DNA of 64,000 nucleotides. It comes from Engraulis encrasicolus. Taxonomy: Eukaryota > Chordata > Actinopteri > Clupeiformes > Engraulidae. The stretch spans positions 19,003,557-19,067,556 of the forward strand of contig NC_085878.1 in assembly GCF_034702125.1 (NCBI RefSeq). Reading direction: 5' to 3'. Below the pieces are notes generated by a model. The model made no database searches. It had not been told where the DNA came from and was given only the letters and a program-made list of their open reading frames with translations. Made by a program: the position numbers and the translations under genes. Positions 50,497-62,900 of this stretch are shown in pieces (positions within the stretch are counted from its first letter, which is position 1; each line of letters starts with the position of its first letter).

Positions 50497-51467
50497 CAAG
50501 AATGAGCACTGCGGAGACTGAAGATCTTCGATCAGTAGTGAGCAGAATGGGAGATGCCTACGGTGAACAAGAGAGACGCGTCCAGAAGATGGCACAAACC
50601 ATGGACCGAATGAACACCGCTCTCCAATCCCTCACTCAAGCGGTGGCCAGGATCAACATCACACCGCCAACCCCAGCTCCAGCCACAGTAACCTCACCTT
50701 CACCAGCCACTACAGCCACAGGCCCGCGCCCAGATGTACGCCTCCCCTCACCTCAGAGGTTTGATGGAGACCCTGATGCCTGCCGTGGATTCCTAACTCA
50801 ATGCGCCTTGTCCTTCCAACTACACCCCGGCAGTTTCCCCAGCGAAGAGTCGAAGGTGGCATACATCACCACACTGATGTCAAGCAAGGCGTTGGTGTGG
50901 GCAACAGCGCTCTGGGAGAAAGACTTGGCCATCTGCCACAATGCATCTGAATTCATGGACCAAGTTCAAGCAGTCTTTGGACACCCCACCAACCAACGAG
51001 AATCAGCCAAGCGTCTCCTTCAGCTGAAGCAAGGCAAGCGGTCTGCTGCAGAGTATGCCATCGAGTTTCGCACCTTGGCTACAGAAGCTGGCTGGGAGGG
51101 AGATTGCCTGATGGCCACCTTTTACCATGGGCTTCAAGACAACCTGAAAGACGCTCTTGTCAACCGAGAGTGGGGTCGTAATGTGGAAGAGTTGATTGCC
51201 CTCACCTCTGAGTTAGACCTGCGAGCTCGGGAGCGCAGACGAGAGCGCACCTACGGTTTCCAGTTCTCTGATTCCCCCCCAAAAAACCCATCGACAAACC
51301 AGCCCCTTTGCAGAGATGCAGAGGAGCCCATGCAGCTGGGACGGTCTCGGATCTCCCAAGAAGAAAAGGACAGAAGAAGACGAGAGAACCTATGCTTGTA
51401 CTGTGGAGAGGCCAGTCACTTCCGTGACAAATGCCCCGAGCTTTCGGGAAAAGGCAAAGCTCACTAG
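50487..51467 (+). CDS. gag: Gag protein of the LTR retrotransposon
   Basis: 326 codons. I chose the ATG at 50487 because the upstream in-frame ATG (50433) lies in the LTR. The N-terminal ~50 residues are polar and likely coiled-coil, followed by a Pro/Thr/Ala-rich linker (residues ~55-85). Next is the retrotransposon capsid region ([20 protein letters not shown], then [20 protein letters not shown] and [20 protein letters not shown]). A basic tail precedes one CCHC zinc knuckle at C303-C306-H311-C316 ([14 protein letters not shown]). It forms the virus-like particle and packages RNA. Translation can shift to pol at the GGGAAAA site 15-21 nt before the stop. Confidence 0.95.
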   Translation: MTEPRMSTAETEDLRSVVSRMGDAYGEQERRVQKMAQTMDRMNTALQSLTQAVARINITPPTPAPATVTSPSPATTATGPRPDVRLPSPQRFDGDPDACRGFLTQCALSFQLHPGSFPSEESKVAYITTLMSSKALVWATALWEKDLAICHNASEFMDQVQAVFGHPTNQRESAKRLLQLKQGKRSAAEYAIEFRTLATEAGWEGDCLMATFYHGLQDNLKDALVNREWGRNVEELIALTSELDLRARERRRERTYGFQFSDSPPKNPSTNQPLCRDAEEPMQLGRSRISQEEKDRRRRENLCLYCGEASHFRDKCPELSGKGKAH

Positions 51468-54202
51468 GACAGAGAGGACCTCTAGTGAGCAGAGCAGCAA
51501 GGTCCTCTCACCCCACCTCACGATTGCAGCTCCCAGTAACGCTTGAGTGGGAGAACCAACCCAATGGCAACACATCGGTTCAAGCACTGGTAGATTCGGG
51601 GGCTGAAGAAAACCTAATGGATATTACCCTGGCCAAACAACTCAAAGTGCCCATAGAGGTGAGTCCCTCTTCATACTCCATTCAGGCTCTAGATGGCCGA
51701 CCCTTAGGGTCAGGTAAAATTGAATATGTTACCAAGCCGATAACAATGAGAGTGGATAATCATGCAGAGTCCTGTAGGTTTTTTCTGGTTTCATCACCTA
51801 AGGAAACTGTAGTGTTGGGTTACCCCTGGCTTAGAGCCCACAACCCACAGTTTGACTGGAGAAAAGGAACATTGTTATCTTGGAGTCCTGCATGTTCTAA
51901 GGAATGCAGAAGTGAAGGCCTTGAACCGCATGGTGCATATGGAGCTACTGTTGAATGTATTTCAAGAACCACTTCAGCATTGCCAGAGGTAGACCTCACA
52001 CTTGTCCCCCAACAATACCATGATCTCGCCAATGTTTTCTCTAAGACTAAAGCTTGTACTCTCCCCCCACATAGGCCTTATGATATGGCTATTGACCTCC
52101 TTCCAGGAACCATGCCTCCAAGAGGCAGACTCTACCCACTGTCCGTGCCTGAGACCAAAGCGATGGAAGAATACATCCAGGAATGTCTCAGTAATGGTTT
52201 GATACGTCCGTCCACATCCCCTGCATCAGCAGGATTTTTCTTTGTGTCCAAGAAAGATGGTGGCCTACGTCCTTGTATTGATTACAGAGGCCTGAATCAA
52301 ATCACAGTCAAAAATAAGTACCCTCTACCCCTAATGTCCACTGCTTTTGACCTACTCAAGGGAGCGAAGATCTTCTCCAAGCTGGACCTGCGAAATGCGT
52401 ACCATCTGGTCCGCATCAGAAGAGGAGATGAGTGGAAGACGGGCTTTAGTACTCCCAGCGGCCACTATGAATACAAAGTCATGCCTTTCGGTATGTCTAA
52501 CTGCCCCTCTGTTTTTCAGGCCCTAGTGAACGATGTGTTGAGAGAATTGATCAACAGATGCGTCTTTGTGTTTTTGGATGATATACTCATATTCTCTGAA
52601 GACTTTGAATCCCATGTTCTGCAGGTCCGCCAAGTGCTGAAACTTCTGCTGGAGAACCATCTCTATGTCAAGTTGGAAAAAAGCCAGTTTCATGTTACTG
52701 ACACATCCTTCCTAGGCTTCAAAATCTCTCCGGTGGGAGTCTCCATGGATCCTGTAAAGGTGCAAGCTGTACTTGACTGGCCTGAGCCTACATCGCTGAA
52801 ACAGGTACAGCGTTTTCTTGGCTTCTCTAATTTCTATAGACGTTTCATCCGAAATTTCAGCAGCATCGCAGCACCCATCACAGCTCTCACCCGGGGCCGA
52901 TCCTCCAAAATCAAATGGACAACTGAAGCACAAACAGCCTTTGACACCCTGAAAAACCACTTCACCACTGCACCAATCCTACGACACCCGAACACTGCTC
53001 TTCCCTTTGTGGTCGAAGTGGATGCCTCCAGTACTGGAGTGGGGGCAATCCTGTCTCAAAGGTCTCTCCAGGACGATAAGGTCCATCCGTGTGCCTTCTA
53101 CTCCAAGAAACTGACGCCCACCGAGCAAAGGTATGATGCAGGGGACCGTGAGTTACTAGCCATCAAGCTCGCATTGGAAGAATGGAGGCATTGGCTAGAG
53201 GGGGCTACTCACCAGTTCCAAGTCCTAACTGATCATAAAAACTTACAATATCTGAAGGAAGCTAAGAGACTTAACCCCCGTCAGGCACGCTGGGCACTGT
53301 TTTTTAACCGCTTTGATTTTATACTTACCTACAGACCAGGTTCAAAGAACACCAAAGCAGACGCCCTCTCCCGTCAACACGACTGCAATGAAGAGACCCC
53401 TCTCCCAGAGAACATCATACCCCAGAGCCGAGTGATCGGGCAAGTGCGCCTTGCTTTGGAGGACTCCATCCTCCGGGCTCAGAGGACGGAACCAGACCCA
53501 GGAGATGGGCCATCAGGATGCATGTTTGTACCTTCATCAATGCGCTCTGAGGTACTAAAATGGGGTCACAACGAACACTGGGTTGGGCACCCAGGGGAGC
53601 AGCGAACGTTAGACTTCCTCAGCCGTCGTTTTTGGTGGCCTGATATGGCTAGACAGGTTATTGAATATGTTAAGGCCTGCACTATATGCATTACTCAAAA
53701 GTCTTCACACCAGGCCCCAGCAGGACTGCTCCGCCCACTCCCAATTCCCAGTCGCCCATGGTCGCATCTATCGATGGACTTCATCACAGGGCTGCCAGAG
53801 TCTGAAGGAAACACAGTGATTCTTGTAATTGTTGATCGTTTCTCTAAAGCATCTCACTTTGTTCCTCTCCCCAAGCTACCCACAGCCAAAGAGACAGCCG
53901 AAGTCGTCCTGAAGGAGGTGGTCCGGTACCATGGTGTTCCAGCCGATGTGGTATCCGACCGGGGCCCACAGTTTGTGTCCAGGTATTGGAAAGCCTTCTG
54001 GTCCCTCTTTAATACAACTGTCAGTCTCTCTTCAGGGTTTCACCCCCAGTCTAATGGACAGACAGAGAGGATCAATCAGGAACTGGAAAAAAACCTGCGC
54101 TGCGTGATCTCTGAGAACCCAAAGTCCTGGAGTAAGATGCTTCTCTGGGCAGAGATTGCCCATAACCAACTGACTTCCACCTACCAGTATGTGCCCATTT
54201 GA
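51428..54202 (+). CDS. pol: Pol polyprotein: protease, RT, RNase H, integrase core
   Basis: The frame opens after a TGA at 51425-51427 and has no start codon of its own that is needed. It is entered by -1 frameshifting. Numbering from the codon at 51431: protease Asp-Ser-Gly at 55-57 ([11 protein letters not shown]); reverse transcriptase with Asp319 ([10 protein letters not shown]) and FLDD at 381-384; RNase H ([43 protein letters not shown]); integrase zinc-binding HxxxH-CxxC-like region ([11 protein letters not shown] ... CTIC); and catalytic Asp783, Asp843 and Glu879 (spacing D-59-D-35-E). The frame then hits TGA at 54200, just after LTSTY, where the family normally continues into the integrase C-terminal domain. 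This copy is therefore truncated by a frameshift. Confidence 0.93.
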   Translation, partial: QMPRAFGKRQSSLGQRGPLVSRAARSSHPTSRLQLPVTLEWENQPNGNTSVQALVDSGAEENLMDITLAKQLKVPIEVSPSSYSIQALDGRPLGSGKIEYVTKPITMRVDNHAESCRFFLVSSPKETVVLGYPWLRAHNPQFDWRKGTLLSWSPACSKECRSEGLEPHGAYGATVECISRTTSALPEVDLTLVPQQYHDLANVFSKTKACTLPPHRPYDMAIDLLPGTMPPRGRLYPLSVPETKAMEEYIQECLSNGLIRPSTSPASAGFFFVSKKDGGLRPCIDYRGLNQITVKNKYPLPLMSTAFDLLKGAKIFSKLDLRNAYHLVRIRRGDEWKTGFSTPSGHYEYKVMPFGMSNCPSVFQALVNDVLRELINRCVFVFLDDILIFSEDFESHVLQVRQVLKLLLENHLYVKLEKSQFHVTDTSFLGFKISPVGVSMDPVKVQAVLDWPEPTSLKQVQRFLGFSNFYRRFIRNFSSIAAPITALTRGRSSKIKWTTEAQTAFDTLKNHFTTAPILRHPNTALPFVVEVDASSTGVGAILSQRSLQDDKVHPCAFYSKKLTPTEQRYDAGDRELLAIKLALEEWRHWLEGATHQFQVLTDHKNLQYLKEAKRLNPRQARWALFFNRFDFILTYRPGSKNTKADALSRQHDCNEETPLPENIIPQSRVIGQVRLALEDSILRAQRTEPDPGDGPSGCMFVPSSMRSEVLKWGHNEHWVGHPGEQRTLDFLSRRFWWPDMARQVIEYVKACTICITQKSSHQAPAGLLRPLPIPSRPWSHLSMDFITGLPESEGNTVILVIVDRFSKASHFVPLPKLPTAKETAEVVLKEVVRYHGVPADVVSDRGPQFVSRYWKAFWSLFNTTVSLSSGFHPQSNGQTERINQELEKNLRCVISENPKSWSKMLLWAEIAHNQLTSTYQYVPI
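51446..51509 (+). promoter_or_regulatory. -1 ribosomal frameshift signal: slippery site and H-type pseudoknot
   Basis: The slippery heptamer G_GGA_AAA (51446-51452) is in the gag frame. After a 6-nt spacer, stem 1 pairs GCTCACTAG (51459-51467) with CTAGTGAGC (51482-51490). Stem 2 pairs loop sequence GAGAGGACCT (51472-51481) with AGGTCCTCTC (51500-51509). All 19 pairs are Watson-Crick. The pol frame is -1 relative to gag and is open from 51428, so the shift falls in the right window. The gag stop codon is inside stem 1. Confidence 0.85.
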
Positions 54203-55049
54203 AACACAATATGGTTACTTACCCCCATTCTTTCCTTCTGAGCAGCCCAAAGTCAATGTCCCATCTGCTGAAGCTGCGGTGACTAGATGTAAGCGGGCCT
54301 GGAAACGGGCCCGGGCAGCCCTGAAGCGCTCCTCGATGCGCACCCAGCGTCTGGCCAACCGCAAGAGAAGACCAAACCCATCCTTCAGGACGGGCCAGAG
54401 GGTCTGGCTGTGCACACGAGACCTTCCTCTGCGTGTTCAGTCCAAAAAGTTCAAACCACGCTACATTGGCCCATTCCGAGTAGTCCGGCGCATAAACCCA
54501 GTGGCCTACCAGCTGGCTTTGCCCAGGTCCCTAAGGGTGAGTCCAGTTTTCCATGTCTCTCTGTTGAAACCTGTTTTAACGTCTCCTATGTCTCCTCCTG
54601 CTCCCCCACCCCCGCCTCCCCGTCTTCTGGCAGATGGTCCTGTGTACACGGTCAAGCGCCTCCTGGACTCTCGACGGGTGGGCAGAGGGGTGCAGTTCCT
54701 GGTCGATTGGCTTGGCTATGGCCCGGAGGAGCGTTGCTGGGTGCCGTCACGCCGCATTGTGGACAAGTCCCTCATCCGTGACTTCCGCCGGGACCATCCT
54801 GTGGCTCCTGGACCGTCGGGTGACGGTCGTAGAGGAGGGGGTACTGTCATGCCCCGACCTGCCATGCCCCAACCTGCCAGGAGAGGTCGCCAGCCTGCAT
54901 CAGTCCCTGGCAATCGGCCTGGGAAACCCCAGCCGTCCATGCTGGCTCCTGCCCCTGCCAAGCACCCTGGGAGACCCCGTGGCAGGCGATCAGGGGAATC
55001 ACCTGCAGCTCATCAAACTCTTGCAGCTCATTGTGAAGTCTCCACTTAA
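54189..55049 (+). pseudogene. pol: Pol C-terminus: integrase GPY/F module and chromodomain, frameshifted
   Basis: This continues pol in the +1 frame: [20 protein letters not shown], a basic linker, the GPY/F module (RYIGPFRVVRRINPVAYQL ... VFHVSLLKP) and a chromodomain (YTVKRLLDSRR, FLVDWLGYGPEERCWVP, IRDFRRDHP; about 54639-54796). Chromodomains direct integration to particular histone marks in related elements. The reading frame does not stop at the LTR: it runs 205 nt into the 3' LTR and ends at 55049. A net one-base-frame change around 54182-54190 detaches it from the integrase core, so the copy cannot make a full-length integrase. Confidence 0.9.
54831..54841 (+). promoter_or_regulatory. 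Polypurine tract
   Basis: AGAGGAGGGGG lies 3 nt upstream of the 3' LTR. It is the expected plus-strand primer site. Confidence 0.8.
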
Positions 55050-55421
55050 GTCCTTGTCATTTGTGCTTCGTTGCTCGGTCATGAACATTCCTTACGGTCA
55101 CTCTGAACTTTTGCTGCTCTGCCTCTGAGAATTCCTGCCTTGAACTTTGCTGAGAAAAAACCACAGTGGTCGTAAGATTACCCCTTTTTGTTTGTTTGGA
55201 CTTTGAAAGACTTTTATGTTTCGTTTCCTAAGAAGAAGAAGAAAAGAAAAGAGAATATTTACGTTACTTACCTTCATCCTGTGTTTGCTCTAAAGACCTG
55301 AAAAGAAGATTTCTAAGTTTGCCTTAATACTCACCTGTGTAACCCTGTGGAATTAATAAAACCCTCTGATTGAACTTGATCTTTCTGTCTCCTGCGTTAG
55401 TGCTCTGGCTAAAGTGTAACA
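54845..55421 (+). repeat. 3' LTR (577 bp)
   Basis: The sequence matches the 5' LTR with no difference seen. It is followed by the CACAG duplication (55422-55426). Confidence 0.95.
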
Positions 55422-55717
55422 CACAGTCCATCCCATCACATTTGAGCTGCGGAAGTATAGTCCCTCTGGGGAAGACGACTGACCTTTGTTTGACTTCCTG
55501 GGATGCATGCGTAGTTCTTCAGGTATGCACCTGCTCAGCGTCTCTCTGGACCTGCTTAAATTTCTCTCAGGAGAAAACGTGTCAAAGGTGTGAAAAGTGT
55601 GGCGTATGTATTGTAGTAGTGGTGCGACAACAACAGACGTTTATGAAGATGGCTTTGTGGTACAGATGACGAGTATCTGCTCCAACTATAAATTGCTTTG
55701 GAAAGAAATGTTGTAGG

Positions 55718-55718
<1 letters not shown>

Positions 55719-55771
<53 letters not shown>
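55719..55771. repeat. (GT)n microsatellite
   Basis: 26 perfect GT units. Confidence 0.97.
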
Positions 55772-55773
<2 letters not shown>

Positions 55774-57271
55774 TTCCAGGTGTGCTCCAATATCATGAAA
55801 AAATACAGCCATTACCAGGATGAAGGCAGTATATCTGAGGAGCCGCTAATCTAGACAGCTGCTTCAACACTTCATCAGCTTGGAGAAGTCATTATAGCTA
55901 CACAAAATCATCTAACACGCCACAGGTTTGTGGTGTACATTTTTTTGCTGGATGAAAAAGTATTGATTTTCATCTTTCGGGACAGGTTATGACACACATG
56001 GACATGAAGTAAATCTAAACAATGTTACAACTTTCAAGTTAGGCACAGGTGAAGAAGGAGCAAGCCCCTTGTTGTAATCACATCGGAAGCACCTTGTGAT
56101 TTTTCAAAGAAGAGAGAGCCAAAAGCCACTGGATTGGATAAATGTTTGGCATCATTTCAAGGCTGCTGCTGAAGCTGTTCCGCTTTCCACCCTGCTTTTC
56201 GCTCTGAAAGATGTCATCCTTCAATCACTCCCACACCTCTCCAACTCCTTGCTTGAGCACTGTAGCACACACACATAATTAAATACCCGTAGAAATAACC
56301 GCTCACAGTGGAGACTAAGCTGCTAGGGTGACACCTCCATGTCGTTTGTGCTGTTGTTATGATTACTTTTAATTGCTTTGAAGTACATTGTTTTGGTTTG
56401 GATACCATGTCAACACTTTCCTTTCCAGTCTCGCGCTTTTGTCCAAAGATGACATTGAGCTCCAGTTGAAGAATATCCAACAAAACACATTGAGCCCCAG
56501 CAGGAGAGTGAACAAACACCTATTAGAGTTGAAAGACAAACAACAGGTCTTTTGGATCCATACCTAAAATAGCACTACTCAAGTATAAATATCCAATGCT
56601 GTGGATCAAGTCAGACCTAGTTCCTTGACTCTCTCACCTTTTACAGTCCGCAATATGTCAATAAACTTGTAGGCTTTACAGTAATTGTATTTCCATCTCA
56701 TAACTGTCATAACTGTTCTACCTTGGAAAACGTGTATGTTGTCTTGAATAGGATATGGCATGACATTTGAATCCATAATGCAGGCACCACACTCAGACCC
56801 ACATGATTTTTACAGTAAGTTGTAGGCCTGAGTGCATCCAACCTGTCAAGTCCATAGAGCCTAATTTCCTTGTCAAATCCACAGCCAAAATAGAATGTAT
56901 TTAGGCTTGCTTCATATTTACCACCACCTTCACCATAGGCTATTATCTGTAGGCTTACTACTATGCCAATATACATACATATGTGTTTGGTCATTTACAC
57001 ATGCACTCATACAAGACATCCTGCAGGTGGGATTCTTTTTGTGTGAATAAGAATCAGTCAATGGTCGTATCATGTATCACTATACTATGTTATCAGTTAT
57101 ATCTTTTAAAAAAAACACAATTTGTGATGTGTTGGTGATCATGGATACATCGTATAGGGCCTATTTGGTAGATGGATAAACTTTGCTGGTCGAACGAGAG
57201 CTGAATATTGATAGGCAACAGGGTCAACAGCAGGGTCATGGAGACAGGATGGATTCAATACTGCTACTGTG
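55772..57271. other. No recognised gene
   Basis: AT-rich, nothing supported. Confidence 0.5.
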
Positions 57272-57279
57272 CTATAGCA

Positions 57280-57512
57280 CAGTGGTTCTCAACCTTTTTT
57301 GAAGAAACGCCCCCTTGGCCTCATCACAAGTCTCCCAACACCCCCTTGGCATCATCATAACACTGACAACGCCCCCCTTAGTATTACGTACAAAATTAAA
57401 TGGACTAATCCCCCCCAAACTAAGCACCGCCCCCCTCAACTGTATCCTTCTCAACGCCCCCCTCTCCAACGCCCCCTGGGGGGCTGTACCGTCCCCGTTG
57501 AGAAACGCTATA
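57280..57512 (+). mobile_element. hAT-Charlie-like MITE with 8-bp TSD
   Basis: The left terminus CAGTGGTTCTCAACC is a classic hAT-Charlie end. The right side reads GTTGAGAAACGCTATA. CTATAGCA flanks both sides exactly (57272-57279 and 57513-57520). The interior is C-rich (repeated CGCCCCCC), matching the fragment at 47485. Confidence 0.8.
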
Positions 57513-57520
57513 CTATAGCA

Positions 57521-59925
57521 CATGACATGACATGGTCAAAAAAAGCAGAGTGTTTCCCTGTATATTCAGATTCTCACTATTTGGCAGGTAACTTTTCGGA
57601 ACATGTTGCAGTTCATTAATAACCTTTATGCGTAAGCATGGCTCTAGAGAAATTTGCATATTTTTTTTTAGCATACTGATCAATGTGCCCTCACCCCCAA
57701 AACCCAACCTTTCATCCCAATTGCCAAAAGCAGTTGAGGACCCACAGTGAATACAGATATAATTGGTTTCAGTCTGGTTTCAGAGGTGGTTTCAAAGATA
57801 CTCTGAACAATTGTGACAGCTTTTGCAGAGCCCGGGACAAAGTCATTTGAAAGGGCTCCTGTTCCAATGCATACAATATAATGAGGAACCAATTTTGGGC
57901 CCCTCTCTCTATGTAGGCCTTGGACAACTGACCCCTTTGTCGACTTTCCTGATTGTGAACATTTTGTACACCAATGCAAACAACAAAACCTCATATTATA
58001 TGGGCAAGTGGCCAAAGTCTGTATGAAACACATGAGAATTTGCTGTTTAATGTACAGTCTTCATTGCAATATAGAAATCATAGCACCCCTGTAAGGTGTC
58101 CTTGTCTCACTGAGGGCTGAAGGGAGTGGGTGGATAGCGGAGGGGGGCTGATACAGCAAGTGAAAGGTCTGGCTCTAGTCTGCTTCTCTGTGTGTGCGTG
58201 GCGCTAAAAGCACTCCTGCGGAAAACAGTGGGCACCACTCAATGGCGTCTCACTGGGCAGGCGGGGGACATTGTGTTTATTTGACACCGGCTCGTATTTT
58301 TAGCCTCACACCCAGGGGAGTGTGTGCTGCTAATCATGATGACAAAGGAGACCATGAAGGCTCTGGAGATAACCACCACGGATTAAGAATGGGGGAGAAA
58401 CAACACACCTCTCTCAACAACATCCGGCCCGTGTTGGCTAAAGCCAGATTTCGCCCATCCAGGTCGTTTGGAGGAGTTTTAGTATTCCCCGTTCAGGTGG
58501 AGAGTGCTCAGTGGAGCGAAGGGACTGAAATAGTCTGGTGCACATCTCATTACCCTGAGCATCAATTACCCAAGCAGGCCAGTGTGACCGGTGAGCACGT
58601 CCTATACCCTGATGTGATGGCTGTTTTTGTTATGTCTTCCTCCTATGTTCTGTTATGTCTATAACGTCACGGGTTGTTGACAGGCAATTAAGTCTCAAGG
58701 AACTCGGGGCTTTCTTCTCTTTTATTTTGTATAATTTCTTACAGATTTAAAGTCCAGTTAGTCTTTGCTTTTGTTCAGTTGAGCGTGTTCAACAACGTTC
58801 TCTGTTATGTGTAGTGAGCATGTGTTTACTCTATTCTGTTATTGTTTAATATTCATGCATATATAATTGAGCTCAGATGTAAATACATATTCATTCTTGC
58901 AATAATCTCACAAGCTTCTTATGAATCAAAAATCATGTTACCTAATAATCAGTGTTATAACATAATGCAACATTTCATCACAGTTACCAAGTGCTTTTTC
59001 ATCAATTGTGATTCTGTCAGATCAGTCGGTTTCAACACAATAAACCATGAGGGAGGGTTCGGTGGAAAACAGGCATCACTGAAATATTCACAGGATTCAT
59101 TCCAAGATGGCAATATGTTCTTCTCAGATACTGTACTGCACTGTAGTCTTGCTGTACACCGAGGGGTAAATGACACTTGCTATGTCAGCATGTGGTCCCT
59201 TGGCATTTTAGACACTCATGCATGGAAGCCATGGGTCACTGGTTTAAAGAAACAGAGCAGAGGCGCTCAATGAAAAAATAAATTCCTCTCAGGGTGCTAG
59301 CTAGGAATTTAAAATATAGATGCAAAACACACCCTCGAGATAATAGCTGTACTGAAATGTCATGGGTCTACATGTCAATATCACAAGGCAGGACCGAAAA
59401 AATATCATTTTTGTCTTGTGAAACGGCGGTCAGCAATGCTAGCCAGAGTACTTCAGGATACACTCCTCTCTCCCTTCCTCTTCCCCTTTACGTAACACAT
59501 CAGACCCTTCTAGCTCCCTGGTTACCTCACACAACCTTCACACGTCCTCAGATGACTCTCTGGTGCGGCAATACATCTGTTAGAGAGAGGAGGTAAAACT
59601 CGATAGTGCACAAAAGTGCAGCAGACCTTTGACACATGGTGTGAACTGCAGCAGCTGCAGCTGACCGTGGCTGTGACTAAGCAGTTGGTGGAGGTGAGGG
59701 GGAACAGGACGCCATGGCCCCTCTTCGAAACAGGGAGTCACAGTGAACATTGTGGAGGACTATACACAGTATAGTATTTTATTGTCATTTTGTTCATAAG
59801 GTTTTTGGTTTGTTTGTTTTGTCTCCCTTTTTCATTAGTATGTATTCTATTTATTGACCACCAGAATTGCCAAACCAAACTGTCTATGGCTGGGACCAAT
59901 ATTTTCTGATCATACCTATATTGTG
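57521..59925. other. No recognised gene
   Basis: ORFs of 117-156 codons exist here (57680-58033 minus, 58194-58664 plus, 58842-59273 plus) but show no recognisable domain. 58190-58600 is GC-richer than its surroundings and may be a conserved non-coding element. Confidence 0.4.
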
Positions 59926-59929
59926 GTCT

Positions 59930-60470
59930 CAGATAGCAGATGCCGGACTGGGCTGAGTGCACCAAGACTCTCCAATAGCAAAGTCTGCTGCAGCTGATTG
60001 TTTTTTTTTCTGTGGAGGTTTAACACCTTATTCATCCACCGTACCACACTGTGGATGTTTTATGAGTCTGTGGTGGGCAATGCCATCCCTCTTGTGATTT
60101 TTGTGCTGGGGCAGCAAACTGTGGGCGGTGGATACTAACACACCGCAGAAATTGATTCACAAAGGCAAGTGATGCCATGGGCATGGAGATAGTCCTAGAT
60201 AGATGCTGGAAATCCTGGACAATTGTTTATACCATATGATCTGCTGGTCAGACTCAAGGGCAGACTCATACCTCCGAATGCTCTTTGAAGTACAGACTGG
60301 AGCAACAGAGCTCTGTAATACGCCTAGAGAAACTTTACTATCTATCTGATAATGCAAGAAATGTCTGTCTGTGCCTCCTCCTGAATGTTTGTCTGTCTGT
60401 GTCACGCACAACTCCTGCACAACTCCCACACCGTCTGTGCCACGTACAACAACCGCATCGAATGATCTCC
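59930..60470 (+). pseudogene. Degraded LINE remnant (C-terminal part of an RT polyprotein)
   Basis: With several frame changes the plus strand reads RFNTLFIHRTTLWMFYESVV, then AIPLVIFVLGQQ, KLIHKGK and MLEILDNC. This is the order of the C-terminal motifs of Rex/L2-type LINEs (FN...L.IFY.SVV..A...V..WG; NKLI.KA; ML..LDN). Many stops and shifts show that it is old. It is distinct from the LINE at 18.3-22.1 kb. Confidence 0.55.
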
Positions 60471-61047
60471 AATAATTGAAAGGTGACTTTCCAGTGGTAC
60501 GTACGACTGTGTGGGCAGTGCAATATTTCATACCATTAGGACATAAAATACAGAAAATATTAGGTAGCCCCATAATGCATGCCGTATACCTCCAGTGACA
60601 CGCTGTAATAGTCACTGAAATGTTAACTATCATACACCATCACTACACTACTATGACATAACACAGGGCCTTTAGTAATGCACTATGACTTGGTCATTGC
60701 CATTCTGGTAACAGCAAATTTATAACGGCATGTCTTACTGTAACAGGTTAGTAATTTTCTTGGCCGTTTGGAGCTTTGATGCACTGGGCATAGCCTTAGA
60801 ATTCTCAGCGTAGCCTTGGAATCAACTGCAAATTACATACACCTGCTACAAAACTCAAAATCCATGATTAAGTCATCTTAGCGGCAAAGACAAACACCTG
60901 CTACAAAACCCAACATTCCACAGAAAACGTGCGCATGCCGGTCCTCGAAGCTACAGTACAAACTTTGCTTCGCATGACAGTGACTCATGCTGCAAGAGGC
61001 TTGGCTTTTCACTGGCGACCGCACTTCAGTAGTACTTCAGTGACCCT

Positions 61048-61114
61048 GACTCTATCTAATGACTCCATCTACTGACTCTATCTACTGACTCCATCTACTG
61101 ACTCTATCTACTGG
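61048..61114. repeat. Short tandem repeat, ~15-bp unit
   Basis: About 4.5 units of CTGACTCTATCTA/CTGACTCCATCTA. Confidence 0.85.
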
Positions 61115-61455
61115 CCCTGACTTTATATTCATAGGCTTTCATTACTTAGGCAAATCCTCAATGTAATGATGACATTTCCACTCAGTAATACTCCAGTTGT
61201 CAATATACTGTAATTGCCCAACATAAAATGAATGAAATTTGACTACCCTTTCTATATTAATTTTACAACTGTCTTGTGTCGATTGACCCTTGCTATTCAC
61301 CAGTCCATTTTTACCAAGGCCCCAAACCTTTGATTTGTCCTTCTCTTTATTTCTGATGTCATCTGTCAATACTTCTACTTTCAATTACTGAACACAGGCC
61401 AAGCAATAAATTACCACACATTGAACCCTTTCTGTCCATTCACCCCAGGTTCTCT

Positions 61456-61855
<400 letters not shown>

Positions 61856-62573
61856 TCTCCATTCAACATCAGGAAGAATTCATAGCCACACCTGACTGAT
61901 GCTTTAGACTAATAAGCATTTTCACTCGTGTTTGTGTTCATTGTGCAGAAATAAGAAGAAAGACTGTACTGTAGTACTTGTAAGTTACATAATGAACAGA
62001 TTGAAAGGTACATAATGCCAGGCCTCACAGGATCTCACAGGCTTTATCTACAGTAAAATATTTCTTGGAGGACTTGGTGGTTTTATTTTGTATTTCTCTT
62101 TTATTTTATTAGGGTAGTCACATTGAGGCAGTTGCCTCTTTTCCAAGTGGGCCCTAGCCAAGAGAGCAGCAAAGACGCAAACCGCACTACACGTGGTAAA
62201 TGCGACTTAACCCCTGTAACGCAGAGTCTCTGTTATAACCTTATTGTCACCAAAATGGTAATGACCAAGTCTTAATGGGTTACCTAGCATTGTCATAGCA
62301 ATGTTGTTATGATGTAGTTTGGTGTTTTCAGCAAAACGTGAATAGGGCCCATCTGCAGTAAGAGACTACAGACACAGCATACTCTGTTGCATTACTGCAA
62401 GTCAGTGCAGGCGATATTGTCAGACATGAGCATGTAGCCAGGATGACCATGGTGTTAACGTAGAATGTGCTGCGCAAAGCAAAAAGCAAATGGGTTTCTG
62501 GAAAGCCCTTTCTTGCCAAGTACACATATGTAGTTTATCATAGTTAGAGCAGGACAATGCCGACAGTAAGCCT
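61856..62573. other. No gene; dispersed repeat copy at 62208-62350
   Basis: The segment 62208-62350 is the uninterrupted relative of the split repeat at 28440-29230. Nothing else is recognised. Confidence 0.55.
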
Positions 62574-62709
<136 letters not shown>

Positions 62710-62900
62710 CAGGGATGGAAATAAGCACCCGTCCACCTGCCAATGACGGGTGAATTTGGCCTTTGACAGGTGAAATATGTCAACCCACCCGTCACCTTGA
62801 TCTTCGCCTTCACCTTCGCTGAATGCGAAGCATCCAACATCAAAGGTTTAAGCCACTTGGTAATGAAAGAGTTATGGTAACACTTTATTTGAGGGATACA
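62710..62900. mobile_element. hAT-like terminus remnant
   Basis: CAGGGATGGAAATAAGCACC right after the (CA)n tract is a hAT-type left end. GGTAACACTTTATTTGAGGG near 62875 is another frequent fish repeat motif. No partner ends were found. Confidence 0.35.

Larger units (their letters stand above)
49908..55421 (+). mobile_element. Ty3/Gypsy LTR retrotransposon, chromodomain (sushi/chromovirus) lineage
   Basis: A complete 5,514-bp element: LTR, primer-binding site, gag, pol (protease, RT, RNase H, integrase, chromodomain), polypurine tract, LTR. It is flanked by CACAG duplications. The domain order with RT before integrase and a C-terminal chromodomain defines chromoviruses, and the vertebrate representatives are the sushi-type elements. 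Self-priming and a -1 frameshift signal are visible. No LTR difference was seen, so insertion is recent, but the integrase/chromodomain junction is frameshifted in this copy. Confidence 0.96.

Noticed and set aside
60000..60300. Possible host-gene exon (FIHRTTLWMFYESVV)
   Set aside because: The order of motifs matches the C-terminus of LINE polyproteins, so it is listed as a LINE remnant.
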